From: Flavobacterium tagetis
GTDB lineage: Bacteria > Bacteroidota > Bacteroidia > Flavobacteriales > Flavobacteriaceae
Direction of reading: 5' to 3'
NCBI RefSeq assembly: GCF_016735615.1
Contig: NZ_JAERSF010000001.1
Coordinates: forward strand, 186,001 to 250,000
DNA: 64,000 bases
Below, in pieces: positions 35,796 to 46,585 of this stretch. Positions within the stretch are counted from its first letter, which is position 1. Each line of letters starts with the position of its first letter. The notes below the pieces were generated by a model. The model saw only the letters and a list, made by a program, of their open reading frames with translations, had not been told where the DNA came from and did no database searches. Both the position numbers and the translations under genes were made by a program.

Positions 35796-36299
35796 ATGAA
35801 AAAAATATATTCTCTTTTCGCCTTATTAAGCCTTTTTATGTTGAGTGGCTGTTCTGTTTATAATTTTACAGGAACTGGAAAAATTGATGCAAAAACATTT
35901 CAAGTTAACTTTTTTCAAAACAATGCAGACTTAATTGAACCAGGAATCGATAGAACTTTTACATTGGCTTTACAGGATTTGATAATGAATCAGACTAACT
36001 TAAACTTAGTTAGCAATAGCGGTGATTTAGTTTATGAAGGTGAAATTACAGACTACCGAATAACTCCGATGACAGCAACTGCAGATCAGCAAGCTGCACA
36101 AAACCGTTTATCGATTCGTGTCAATGTTCGTTTCACAAACAAAAGAAAAGAAACTGATGATTTTGAAAAATCTTTTGAATTCTATTATGATTTCCCTGGA
36201 CGAGACCTTCCAACAGGATCTGTTTTAAACGAAGCTATCAGAGTAATTTTTGAGAGAATCACCCAAGACATCTTTAATCAATCATTGGCAAAATGGTAA
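35796..36299 (+). CDS. lptE: LPS-assembly lipoprotein LptE
   Basis: A 167-residue lipoprotein from MKKIYSLF, chosen over the longer frame because the signal peptide starts there. The lipobox is MLSGC, with Cys as the lipidated residue. The next residues, VYNFTGTGKI, are typical of the LptE/RlpB-like family of Bacteroidota. LptE plugs the LptD barrel that inserts lipopolysaccharide into the outer leaflet. The ATG is 102 bases after the sigma-54 activator. Confidence 0.88.
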   Translation: MKKIYSLFALLSLFMLSGCSVYNFTGTGKIDAKTFQVNFFQNNADLIEPGIDRTFTLALQDLIMNQTNLNLVSNSGDLVYEGEITDYRITPMTATADQQAAQNRLSIRVNVRFTNKRKETDDFEKSFEFYYDFPGRDLPTGSVLNEAIRVIFERITQDIFNQSLAKW

Positions 36300-36397
36300 T
36301 TTTACCTGTTTGTTTAATCGTAAAACCGTTTAATCGATAAAACAACCAAAAACAAATAAACTATTAAACAATTAACCGATAAAACAAAAAATAAATA

Positions 36398-38131
36398 ATG
36401 AACGTTAGCGATTATACCTACTTAATGAACAAACCCGATGCTATTACAGAAAAGCAGGCGGACGCATTAGGAAGTGTTTTGAATGAATTTCCGTATTTTC
36501 AAAGTGCACGCGCATTGCGATTAAAAGGGCTTTACAATCAGAACAGTTTTAAGTATAATTATGCTTTGAAAGTTACCGCAGCATATACAGCTGATCGTTC
36601 TGTTTTATTTGATTTTATAACTTCTGAGGCTTTCACTTCTATTCAAAATGATTTTTACGAACAAAAACTGAGAGATCTTCTAGAAATTACTGTTTTTGAC
36701 AGTGAAATTATTTCATCAGAGCAAATTCAGAAAGCAATTGAAATAAAAACCGACATTGAAGAACAGCCTGTTTCAGATGCAATTAAAGATGTACAAGCCA
36801 CTTCTGCTGAAACGTCTTCGGTTATAGAATCTGTAAAAATTGAAGAAATTGTAAAAGCTGAAGAACCTATACAAACTGAAGAAATAAAACTTCAAGAACC
36901 TATAGTAGTTATTGAAGAGCCTAAAAAGTTTCCAGAAATAGATCCTTCTATTTTTCTAGCAATAAAAGAAGCGCATTCTGTTACTTTTGAAAAACCAATA
37001 ATAAAAGAAGAGCCAAAACAACTTCCAGAAATAGATCTTTCTATTTTTGCTGCAATAAAAGAAGCACAAACTGTAACTTTTGAAAAGCCTGTAGTAGAAG
37101 AAATAGAACAGAAAATTGAGTCTGTTGAATCTAATATTTCTAATGATGTAGAAGAAGTTGAAACAACTCTACTTTCAGAATCAGTACAAACTGAGGAATC
37201 TAAAATTGACCGTATAGAAAACTCTATTTTAAGTTCTATAAAAGTTGCTGAAACTCCTTCTGTGCCTATACCTGAATCTATAATTGCAGTTGAAGAGCAT
37301 AAATTTGATCGTATTGAAAATTCTATTTTAAGCTCAATTAAAGAATCAGAAGCCGCAACTGCCGAACAACCTTCAAAAACTGAAGAAATAAAAGCTGAGC
37401 CTATTACAGAAGATCCTGTTCTAAATTCGACCGAAGAAGACGAAGATGACAGCGTTATCGAAGAAATGATTATTCCTGAATTTAAAATGAATTCTGTTGA
37501 ACGATCTATTCTTTCTTCAATCAAAGAAGCTGAAACAAAAACGCCTGAAGAACCAAAAGAAGAGATTCTCGAAGTTTTGCAATCTGAGGATAAAGAAGAA
37601 GAGCAAATCATAGAAGAAAATGAACAACCGATTGAAGAAATAATCGAAGAAGAAGAGCCTAATGAACCCGCAAAGACAGCCGCAGAACATTTAGAAATCG
37701 GAAAACCTTTGGATTTTTCTCTTAGCGAAAAACATTCGTTCCAAGAATGGTTGCAATTATCTAGAACAGAACCTATTGACCGCTCAAACGAAATTTCTCC
37801 AGAAGAACAAGCTAAAATTGAAGCTGCGAAAGAAGAAGAGAGACAAAAAAAGGCTGAAATTATCGATAAATTTATCGAAAACAATCCAAAAATCTCTCCA
37901 ATAAAACCTGGCAACAGTGCTCCAGCAGTTCAAATTGAGACCTCTGTAGAAGACAATTCGTATTTAATGACGGAGACTTTGGCTAGAGTTTATCTGGAAC
38001 AAAAGAAATATACAAAAGCAATTCAAGCATATGAAATATTAATTTTGAAATATCCAGAAAAAATTACTTTCTTTGCAGACCGCATATCGGATATAAAGAT
38101 TTTACAACAAAATAACAATAACAATAATTAA
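36398..38131 (+). CDS. Glu-rich TPR protein with internal repeats
   Basis: A 577-residue protein in three parts. Residues 1-110 form a helical N-terminal domain (MNVSDYTYLMNKPDAIT). The middle (about 110-450) is acidic and low in complexity; it holds two tandem copies of a unit with PEID.SIF.AIKEA..VTFEKP and three copies of RIENSILSSIKE.E or its close relative. The C-terminal end (about 530-575) has a TPR-like motif (YLEQKKYTKAIQAYEILILKYP). It begins 98 bases after lptE and ends 3 bases before secG. The family has no known role that I recognise; a scaffold in envelope assembly is only a guess. Confidence 0.75.
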   Translation: MNVSDYTYLMNKPDAITEKQADALGSVLNEFPYFQSARALRLKGLYNQNSFKYNYALKVTAAYTADRSVLFDFITSEAFTSIQNDFYEQKLRDLLEITVFDSEIISSEQIQKAIEIKTDIEEQPVSDAIKDVQATSAETSSVIESVKIEEIVKAEEPIQTEEIKLQEPIVVIEEPKKFPEIDPSIFLAIKEAHSVTFEKPIIKEEPKQLPEIDLSIFAAIKEAQTVTFEKPVVEEIEQKIESVESNISNDVEEVETTLLSESVQTEESKIDRIENSILSSIKVAETPSVPIPESIIAVEEHKFDRIENSILSSIKESEAATAEQPSKTEEIKAEPITEDPVLNSTEEDEDDSVIEEMIIPEFKMNSVERSILSSIKEAETKTPEEPKEEILEVLQSEDKEEEQIIEENEQPIEEIIEEEEPNEPAKTAAEHLEIGKPLDFSLSEKHSFQEWLQLSRTEPIDRSNEISPEEQAKIEAAKEEERQKKAEIIDKFIENNPKISPIKPGNSAPAVQIETSVEDNSYLMTETLARVYLEQKKYTKAIQAYEILILKYPEKITFFADRISDIKILQQNNNNNN

Positions 38132-38134
38132 GTA

Positions 38135-38479
38135 ATGAGCACATTTTCAATTTTTTTAGTTTTAATTACAATAGTTTGTTTTCTATTGATCATCGTTATC
38201 ATGGTACAAAACCCTAAAGGAGGCGGATTGTCGTCTACTATCAGTGGAACTCAAATGTTAGGTGGAGTACAAAAAACAACTGACTTTTTAGATAAAAGTA
38301 CTTGGACTTTAGCTACTGTTTTAATTGTGCTAATTTTACTTTCAAGCTTAAGCTTCTCTGGATCTTTAAGCGATACAGAATCTAAAATTATTGACAAAAC
38401 TGAAGCTCCTGTAAATGCACCTGCAGCTCCAGCGCAAGGAACTACACCAGCTCCTGCAACTCCAGCACCAGCTAAATAA
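38135..38479 (+). CDS. secG: Preprotein translocase subunit SecG
   Basis: A 114-residue membrane protein with two spans (about residues 2-22 and 54-74) and the SecG signature QNPKGGGLSSTISGTQMLGG. The tail is rich in Pro and Ala (APAAPAQGTTPAPATPAPAK), longer than in model bacteria. It helps SecYE move proteins across the inner membrane. It starts 3 bases after the TPR gene and is closed by a terminator. Confidence 0.93.
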   Translation: MSTFSIFLVLITIVCFLLIIVIMVQNPKGGGLSSTISGTQMLGGVQKTTDFLDKSTWTLATVLIVLILLSSLSFSGSLSDTESKIIDKTEAPVNAPAAPAQGTTPAPATPAPAK

Positions 38480-38500
38480 TAGAAGCTCTATATAAAATTT

Positions 38501-38532
38501 AATGCCAGCCTGTCAAAGCTGGCATTTTTTTT
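38501..38532 (+). terminator. Terminator of the lptE-secG operon
   Basis: AATGCCAGC (38501-38509) pairs with GCTGGCATT (38518-38526), followed by Ts. Confidence 0.88.
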
Positions 38533-38622
38533 AAGAAATAATGTCAGTTTTTCTAGCATGGCACAGTTTCTGGAAGTTTATAGAACAGAAAAAAATCGTA
38601 TAACTTATAATAATATAAAATC

Positions 38623-38898
38623 ATGGCTTTAAACATTAAACCGCTTTCAGACCGCGTACTTATTGAGCCTGTTGCAGCTGAAACTAAAACTGCCTCAGGT
38701 ATTTTTATTCCAGATACTGCCAAAGAGAAACCACAAAAAGGAACTGTAGTTGCAGTAGGAAACGGAACTAAAGATCATACAATGACTGTAAAAGTTGGTG
38801 ATACTGTTCTTTACGGAAAATATGCAGGTACTGAATTAAAATTAGAAGGCACTGATTATCTAATCATGCGCGAGGATGATATTTTAGCGATTATCTAA
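38623..38898 (+). CDS. groES: Co-chaperonin GroES
   Basis: A 91-residue protein with the family motifs [26 protein letters not shown] and the C-terminal [14 protein letters not shown]. It forms the seven-membered lid of GroEL. The start is [11 protein letters not shown]. The gap to groEL is 75 bases, so the two form an operon. A CIRCE operator was looked for and not found. Confidence 0.97.
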   Translation: MALNIKPLSDRVLIEPVAAETKTASGIFIPDTAKEKPQKGTVVAVGNGTKDHTMTVKVGDTVLYGKYAGTELKLEGTDYLIMREDDILAII

Positions 38899-38961
38899 AA
38901 ATATTGTATTAAGTACGAAGTACTAAGAACTTCATTTAACTTGAAACAAATCAAACTTTAA

Positions 38962-40605
<1,644 letters not shown>

Positions 40606-40626
40606 TTCATTCTCTTCTTAAAACTT

Positions 40627-40660
40627 AAAAGCGCTGGATTTTTATCTGGCGCTTTTTTTT
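40627..40660 (+). terminator. Terminator of groES-groEL
   Basis: A 13-bp stem with two G-T pairs (40627-40639 with 40644-40656), loop TTTT, then Ts. Confidence 0.85.
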
Positions 40661-40850
40661 GATAGCCACGAATTCACAAATTATATTTTCAATTCTGTGT
40701 GTTTATTTTTTTTGCCACAGATTAAAAAGATTATCACAGATTATAATTCTTTTAATCTGTGTAATCTGTGGCTAGTAAAAATATAGCTAAAGATTATAAA
40801 ATAATTCGTGAATTCGTGGCTAATCTCCTCAGTCAAGTCGTGGCTATCTT
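40661..40850. repeat. Nested inverted repeats without a gene
   Basis: GCCACGAATTCAC (40665-40677) pairs with GTGAATTCGTGGC near 40808-40820. Inside, GCCACAGATTA (40714-40724) pairs with TAATCTGTGGC near 40762-40772, with extra copies of the AATCTGTG motif. The inner arms are the same motif that bounds the GxxExxY gene at 33926 and 34396. No open frame lies between the arms, so it looks like a gene-less relative of that cassette. Confidence 0.75.
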
Positions 40851-40923
40851 TTTTATTTAACATTCTCTTTTTCTTTAAAAAATCTGTTATCTATACCTTT
40901 GCGGTTCTATTTAAAATTGCACA

Positions 40924-42123
40924 ATGAGAAAATTCACAACTCACTTTTTATCTTTTACATTTTTACTTCTTACTACTTTTTTACAAGCCCAAAATAGCAA
41001 AAACAATTACGTAGTTTTAGTTTCTATGGATGGTTTTCGCTGGGATTATGGGAAGATGTATAATCTTCCTAATCTGAAACAAATTGAGAAAGAGGGCGTT
41101 CATGCTAAATCAATGAAACCTTCTTATCCGAGTAAAACCTTCCCGAATCATTATTCAATTGTAACGGGGCTTTATCCAGATCATCACGGAATTATTAATA
41201 ATGTTTTTTATGATGCTTCTTTGAATCAGTCTTTTTCATTATCAAGCAATGCAAAAAATGATTCGAGATTTTATGGCGGAAATCCGATTTGGAATTTAGC
41301 TGAACAGCAAGGCGTAAAAACAGCCTCTTTCTTTTGGCCAGGTTCTGATATTGACAAAAGAAACCCAAGTTATTTCAAAAATTATGATGGCAAGATTCCG
41401 TATGGAGCAAGAATTGATACCGTTATGAAATGGCTGCAGCTTCCAGAAAAACAGCGTCCTCATTTGGTGACTTTATATTTCGACGAACCAGATCATACCG
41501 GGCATAATTTTGGTCCGCTTTCTCCAAAAACTGAAAAAACAGTGATCAAAATGGATTCAATTATTGGAGAAATATCTAGAAGACTAGATCAATTGCCTAT
41601 TGGAAAAAAAATCAATTTGATTATTGTTTCAGACCACGGAATGGCCACTATTAGCAATGATAAAAAAGTAGCGGTGTTAGATTATTTAAAACCAGAATGG
41701 TTAGGTTATAAAGACGTAATTAACCCTATTATGAGTTTACAGGCAAAACCAGGCTATCAAGATTCTATTTCAAATGCTTTGAAAAAAGTGCCTCATATTA
41801 AATTTTGGAAATCGACTGAAGTCCCAAAAAGATTGCATTATGGAACAAATCCTCGTGTCCATGATTTTGTTATTGAAGCTGATAAAGGCTGGAGTTTAGT
41901 AAGCAAAGAAAGCACGCATATAAATGGAGGAACGCATGGCTATGACAATGAAGAAAAAGATATGCATGCCATCTTTTATGCAAAAGGTCCAGCTTTTAAA
42001 GTCAATAAAAAAGTAAAAACGTTTCAGAATGTTTCAGTTTATCCTTTAATTGCTCATATTTTAGGTTTACAAGTGGGAGAAATTGACGGAAAGTTTAGCG
42101 ACGTAAAATCGATGCTTCGTTAA
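40924..42123 (+). CDS. Secreted alkaline-phosphatase-superfamily phosphodiesterase
   Basis: A 399-residue protein with a signal peptide (cut near LQAQ). It belongs to the nucleotide pyrophosphatase/phosphodiesterase branch: metal-binding Asp in SMDGFRWDYG, nucleophile Thr in SKTFPNHY, then DEPDHTGHNFGP, VSDHGMAT and GTHGYDN, all metal ligands. The family cleaves nucleotides, phosphodiesters or phospholipid head groups outside the cytoplasm. Substrate choice cannot be read here. A weak TACCTTTG box stands at 40894-40901. Confidence 0.9.
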   Translation: MRKFTTHFLSFTFLLLTTFLQAQNSKNNYVVLVSMDGFRWDYGKMYNLPNLKQIEKEGVHAKSMKPSYPSKTFPNHYSIVTGLYPDHHGIINNVFYDASLNQSFSLSSNAKNDSRFYGGNPIWNLAEQQGVKTASFFWPGSDIDKRNPSYFKNYDGKIPYGARIDTVMKWLQLPEKQRPHLVTLYFDEPDHTGHNFGPLSPKTEKTVIKMDSIIGEISRRLDQLPIGKKINLIIVSDHGMATISNDKKVAVLDYLKPEWLGYKDVINPIMSLQAKPGYQDSISNALKKVPHIKFWKSTEVPKRLHYGTNPRVHDFVIEADKGWSLVSKESTHINGGTHGYDNEEKDMHAIFYAKGPAFKVNKKVKTFQNVSVYPLIAHILGLQVGEIDGKFSDVKSMLR

Positions 42124-42171
42124 TTAGATAATCTGGCAATTAGAAAATTTGCTAAGGGATTGAATGTCAAC

Positions 42172-42225
42172 CTGAGCGAAGTCGAAGGGCGCTCCAATTG
42201 GCACGTGGGCTTCGACTCCGCTCAG
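42172..42225. repeat. Inverted repeat of the CTTCGACT type
   Basis: CTGAGCGAAGTCGAAG (42172-42187) and CTTCGACTCCGCTCAG (42210-42225) form a 16-bp stem with one mismatch. A single arm of the same sequence recurs at 55281-55296. Confidence 0.8.
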
Positions 42226-42248
42226 CCTGACAAACCTATAAATGCAAC

Positions 42249-42288
42249 AAACCCGACAGGTTTTAAAAAACTGTCGGGTTTATTTTTT
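42249..42288 (+). terminator. Terminator after the phosphodiesterase gene
   Basis: AAACCCGACAG (42249-42259) pairs with CTGTCGGGTTT (42271-42281), then Ts. It lies past the CTTCGACT repeat. Confidence 0.85.
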
Positions 42289-42384
42289 GATATACATTGC
42301 GTAGATGCACTGCAGCGCATCTCTACAGAAAATCGATTTGAATTAATTCACAATTAATAATTCACAATTAACAATTAACAATTA

Positions 42385-43914
42385 TCAAGACACCACCTTA
42401 TAAGTAGGATCTTCAATAACATTAACTTTAATAACAGCATCAGCATTTTTTAATAATTGTCTGCAATCGGCGCTTAAATGCTGCAACTCAACTGTTTTAT
42501 TTATCTGATTGTACTTTTTAGTAATATTACTTAAAGCTTCAATTGCTGACATATCAGAAACACGACTTTCTTTAAAATCAATAATAATATGATCAGGATC
42601 GTTCTGGATATCAAATTTTTCTAAAAAAGCAGTAGTTGAGCCAAAGAATAATGGTCCGAAAATTTCGTAATGTTTTATTCCGTTTTCGTCAATATAGTGT
42701 CTTGCGCGAATTCTTTTGGCACTTTCCCAAGCAAAAACCAAAGCCGAAATAATTACCCCAATTAAAACTGCTAAAGCCAGATTATGCAATACAATTGTAA
42801 TTAAAGCTACTAGAATTCCAACAAAAATATCATGTTTTGGCATTTTGTTTATAATCCTGAAACTTGCCCATTCAAAAGTAGTAATGGCTACCATCATCAT
42901 AACCCCTACCAATGCTGCCATTGGCAATTTTCCAATTACGGGTGCACCAAAAAGAATAATCATTAAAATAGTCAAAGCGCCAATAATTCCCGCAAGTCTG
43001 GCTCTAGAACCAGCTCCAAGATTTACCAAAGTCTGTGCAATCATTGGACACCCTCCCATTCCGTAGAAAAAACCGTTTAAAATGTTTGAACTTCCTTGTG
43101 CAATACATTCTCTATTACTGTTTCCTCTTGTTCCTGTAATTTCATCAACCAAATTCAGCGTAAGCAAACCTTCTGTCAAACCAACAGCGGCAACAATTAC
43201 CGAATACGGAAATATCACTTTTAAAGTTTCGAAAGAAAATGGAATATTCGGAATATGAAATGGAGGAAATCCACCTTGAACCGAAGCAATATCTTCAACC
43301 GTTTTGGTTTCGATATTAAAAACAATTACGATTGCAAAAACGACCATAATAGCGACTAAAGATGCTGGAACGGCTTTTGTAATCTTCGGAAAAATTAAAA
43401 CTATAGCAATTGTTAAAGCAACTAGACCTAACATAATATATAATGGAGTTCCTTGAAGCCAAGAAACCTGTCCATTGACAACGGTTTTAAACTGTTCCAG
43501 TTGCGACATAAAAATTACAACAGCCAAACCATTTACAAAACCAAACATTACAGGCTGAGGAACTAATCGAATAAACTTTCCAAGTTTAAAAAGTCCTATA
43601 CAAATCTGAACAACACCGCCAAGAGCGACGGCAGCAAAAACATATTCAATTCCGTGCGATTTCATTAAAGCGATCAAAACAATTACCGTTGCTCCCGCTC
43701 CGCCCGAAATCATTCCCGGTCTTCCGCCAAAAATAGCAGTGACTAATCCTGCAATAAAAGCGGCATATAAACCAACTAATGGTGGAAATCCAGCCAAAAT
43801 AGCAAACGACAACGATTCTGGAATCATGGTCATTGCTACAGTTAAACCTGCTAAAATTTCGTTTTTATAATTAACTTTCTGGCTAAAATCGAAGAGTTGG
43901 AATGCTTTTTTCAT
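42385..43914 (-). CDS. SulP-family anion transporter with STAS domain
   Basis: A 509-residue membrane protein. The SulP core (about residues 15-390) has ten or more spans and the motifs AMTMIPESLSFAILAG, FGGRPGMISGGAGATV and GMGGCPMIAQT. A STAS domain ends it (about 410-505; IIDFKESRVSDMSAIEAL). SulP members carry sulfate, bicarbonate or other anions; which one is unknown here. It stands alone, with no carbonic anhydrase gene beside it. Confidence 0.9.
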   Translation of the reverse strand: MKKAFQLFDFSQKVNYKNEILAGLTVAMTMIPESLSFAILAGFPPLVGLYAAFIAGLVTAIFGGRPGMISGGAGATVIVLIALMKSHGIEYVFAAVALGGVVQICIGLFKLGKFIRLVPQPVMFGFVNGLAVVIFMSQLEQFKTVVNGQVSWLQGTPLYIMLGLVALTIAIVLIFPKITKAVPASLVAIMVVFAIVIVFNIETKTVEDIASVQGGFPPFHIPNIPFSFETLKVIFPYSVIVAAVGLTEGLLTLNLVDEITGTRGNSNRECIAQGSSNILNGFFYGMGGCPMIAQTLVNLGAGSRARLAGIIGALTILMIILFGAPVIGKLPMAALVGVMMMVAITTFEWASFRIINKMPKHDIFVGILVALITIVLHNLALAVLIGVIISALVFAWESAKRIRARHYIDENGIKHYEIFGPLFFGSTTAFLEKFDIQNDPDHIIIDFKESRVSDMSAIEALSNITKKYNQINKTVELQHLSADCRQLLKNADAVIKVNVIEDPTYKVVS

Positions 43915-44161
43915 GGCGTAAAATTAGAAAAATAATACGCAAAAGAACAGACCTTTTAGCTGATAAAAAGGTATTAGAAAAACAGTTCAAAAAAAACAGT
44001 TCAATCAGACTAACTGTTCGAGAAGAAAAAGAAAAATAGAAAGTATAAAACTTAACATTCCAGATTTATTTTAAAAATTAGAATTATTACACAAAATACT
44101 TACAAAAAATACAAACACGTTAGCGTATTTACACCTGTTTTTTAGAAATAAAAAATGCAAT

Positions 44162-44407
44162 TTATTCTAATCGTACACAAGTAAAGCCTAAACCGTACAA
44201 ATGACTAACAACTTTATCATATTGCAAATCAAAACCTTCTACTCTTAAAATCTTGTCGCAATCCTCCAAATCAAAATTAATTTTACAATCTGGAAACTGA
44301 TTTTGCATCATTGTTATAATATAATCTCGATCAGATTCTTTCTGGACATTTGTTTTAAAAATTTCCACAATCTTCTCTGCTTCTTGTAATTCTTTAAACT
44401 GGTACAT
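44162..44407 (-). CDS. Hypothetical small protein
   Basis: An 81-residue soluble protein starting MYQFKELQEAEK. It shows a helix, strand, helix, strand pattern (IVEIFKTN, DYIITMMQNQF, CKINFDLEDC, ILRVEGF, VVSHLYGLGFTCVRL), perhaps an alpha/beta ferredoxin-like fold. No family was recognised. It lies alone on the minus strand before the LytS gene. Confidence 0.65.
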   Translation of the reverse strand: MYQFKELQEAEKIVEIFKTNVQKESDRDYIITMMQNQFPDCKINFDLEDCDKILRVEGFDLQYDKVVSHLYGLGFTCVRLE

Positions 44408-44577
44408 TTTTATTTTTTATTAAAAAGATTATAGAAACTCAAGCTCAAAAATAATAGAGAAATCCTTATTTTAATAGCAATTTTATATCAATGGCGTATG
44501 ATTTATTCGAATGGCGTTGGTATAAATTATTCTTGATAAATGCTTACAAACTATAGGATTATATTATTTTTGCCGCT

Positions 44578-45573
44578 ATGACAATTGCAAAAATCTACCA
44601 GAATTTTTTTCTACGAAACTTAATCGTAAATACACTTGTTTATTTGGTTATTTTGGCCTGTATTTACGACGAAATAAGACTCGATGGGCATAGCTGGTCT
44701 TATATTCTCAGTAAAATTGCTATGGGATATTTCCCTTGTATTGTCTGGATTACGGTTTTTAATATCTGTATCATTAATCCTTTTTTATTCCACAAAAGGT
44801 TTAAGATCTTTTTTACACTTCTTGCCATTTATTGGACTGGTTTTTACTTTTTTATGAATTGGTTTTTTCCGCTTGTCGGATTAGGAAATTTAAAAACTCT
44901 TCAAATTGTATCACTTATCATAAATGGCTGTTTTTTCTATTTTCTGCATATTGTAATCAGTAAAAAAATGAGTCAGGCCGATAAAGATATTATGAATTTT
45001 AAGTCGGAGCTTTCATTTTTAAAACAGCAGCTGAATCCGCATTTTTTACTAAATGCCATGAATAATCTTTACGGAGAAGCCTTGGCAGAACCAGAAAAAG
45101 TTCCAGACAGAATCCTGAATCTCTCAGACTTGCTGCGCTACCAGATCGAAGCTTCAAAAAAAGATTTTGTTTTAATGCAGGAAGAAATTGCTTTTATTAA
45201 AAAATATATTGAATACTATACGTTTAGAAACGAAAGACTCGCTGTAACGCAAAATATTGAAGGAGTGCATGATCAAATCGAAATCCCGCCTTTGTTCTTT
45301 TTGCCCTTGGTAGAAAATGCAGTAAAGTTTTCTGCCGAAACGGCCAAACCATTTATTAATCTGGATTTGAAAGTAAATTGCCGAAGTTTATGTTTTACTC
45401 TTAAAAACAATTGTTTAGATACAGAATCACGGCTTTCGAGTACAGGAATCGGAATTGAAAACCTAAAAAGACGTTTGGAAGTATATGGTTTAAAACACAC
45501 TTTAAGCTGTAAAAAAGAAAAAAATATGTTTGTTGTAAAATTGAGTATATGGCACTTACCTACCGCTGTCTGA
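44578..45573 (+). CDS. LytS-type sensor histidine kinase
   Basis: A 331-residue inner-membrane protein. Four spans occupy about residues 10-130. The His_kinase domain then shows the H box LKQQLNPHFLLNAMNNLYGE with the phospho-accepting His, and an ATP-binding region ending TGIGIENLKRRLEVYG. This is the LytS/YehU class. There is no extracytoplasmic sensing domain beyond the membrane part, so the signal is probably sensed in the membrane. It overlaps the regulator gene by 25 bases, so the two are translated together. Confidence 0.9.
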   Translation: MTIAKIYQNFFLRNLIVNTLVYLVILACIYDEIRLDGHSWSYILSKIAMGYFPCIVWITVFNICIINPFLFHKRFKIFFTLLAIYWTGFYFFMNWFFPLVGLGNLKTLQIVSLIINGCFFYFLHIVISKKMSQADKDIMNFKSELSFLKQQLNPHFLLNAMNNLYGEALAEPEKVPDRILNLSDLLRYQIEASKKDFVLMQEEIAFIKKYIEYYTFRNERLAVTQNIEGVHDQIEIPPLFFLPLVENAVKFSAETAKPFINLDLKVNCRSLCFTLKNNCLDTESRLSSTGIGIENLKRRLEVYGLKHTLSCKKEKNMFVVKLSIWHLPTAV

Positions 45574-46262
45574 TAATCGATGATGAATCGCCGGCACATA
45601 AAGCCTTGATTTCGCACATCTCCAAATTTGACGAACTGGAACATTCCGGAAGCGCATTTAATGGTATGGAAGCCATAAAACTGCTTAACGAAAACCAATA
45701 TGATATTATTTTTCTTGACATTAATATGCCTGTCATTTCTGGTGTAGAATTGATGGAACTGCAACCCAAACGTCCGCTTACAATTGTAACAACGGCTTAT
45801 TCCGATTATGCACTTTCAGCCTACCAAAACGATGCTATTGATTATCTTTTAAAACCGATTTCGTTTGATAAATTCTCAAAGGCGATAGAAAAAGCTAAAA
45901 CGTATCATTCAGGAAATAATCTTAAAAAAGAAAACAGCGACGACGAAAAAGTACTTTCTTACCGTTCCAACGGACAAGCAATTGAAACACCTCTTTCTGA
46001 TATTTTGTATATCGAAAGTTTAGGAAATTATATGAAATTGTACAACTGCAAATTAAAATCTCCGATTGTCATTTACGGTTCTCTTGCCAGTGTAAGTGCT
46101 GAAATTGATTGTACGCACTTTATACAAGTACATCGGTCTTTTATAGTAAATACGACTAAAATTTCTGCCATTACTGCTAAAAATCTTACTATGTCTAATG
46201 GCGATGTTATTCCTGTGGGAAGGAAGTATCAAATTTTGCTAAATAATCTTTCGATTAGATAA
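45549..46262 (+). CDS. LytTR-type response regulator
   Basis: A 237-residue protein: a receiver domain (1-120) with the phospho-accepting Asp in IIFLDINMPV and the conserved Lys in LLKPISF, and a LytTR DNA-binding domain (about 140-235; IETPLSDILYIESLGNYMKLY, cut by motif, then FIQVHRSFIVN). It is the partner of the kinase whose end it overlaps. Targets cannot be read from the sequence; such proteins bind direct repeats upstream of their genes. Confidence 0.92.
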   Translation: MALTYRCLIIDDESPAHKALISHISKFDELEHSGSAFNGMEAIKLLNENQYDIIFLDINMPVISGVELMELQPKRPLTIVTTAYSDYALSAYQNDAIDYLLKPISFDKFSKAIEKAKTYHSGNNLKKENSDDEKVLSYRSNGQAIETPLSDILYIESLGNYMKLYNCKLKSPIVIYGSLASVSAEIDCTHFIQVHRSFIVNTTKISAITAKNLTMSNGDVIPVGRKYQILLNNLSIR

Positions 46263-46585
46263 TTTGTCAATTTGGACAATTAGATAATTTTTGAAAAGCT
46301 CATCTTTTTTATGTTGGGCTTTTTCTATTAAATCATTTTTATACAAATGAAAAGCTTCTTTTTTTGCTCAATCCTAATGCACCATAAAAACTCCATATTC
46401 CCAATAATTACTGGTATTTCAAACTCTAAAAATCATTATTTTAATTTGTTTTAAATCTACAGCGACTACCCTATTTCTTTATTTTGTTAATTATTTTCTT
46501 AAAAAAAATGACGAACCAAGCAACTTTTCCTACTTAATTATTTAAATTCGCCAAATAAGCAATCCCCTAAGCTATTTATAAACCA
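46263..46585. other. Gene-less stretch after the two-component pair
   Basis: About 320 AT-rich bases. A weak hairpin AAAAGCTCA with TTGGGCTTTT (about 46293-46322) may end the operon. Nothing else was recognised. Confidence 0.45.

Noticed and set aside
36892..37914. A 340-codon Ser-rich open frame on the minus strand inside the TPR gene
   Set aside because: It is the antisense of a Glu-rich repetitive coding region; its Ser/Ile-rich composition is what the reverse complement of GAA/GAT/ATA-rich codons gives.
38533..38622. CIRCE/HrcA operator before groES
   Set aside because: The characteristic 9-bp inverted repeat (TTAGCACTC/GAGTGCTAA) was looked for and is not there.
42385..43914. Xanthine/uracil permease
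   Set aside because: The C-terminal STAS domain and the N-terminal SulP motif (IPESLSFAILAG) point to SulP.
45273..45764. A 163-codon minus-strand open frame across the kinase/regulator junction
   Set aside because: It runs antisense to two firmly identified genes and their overlap.
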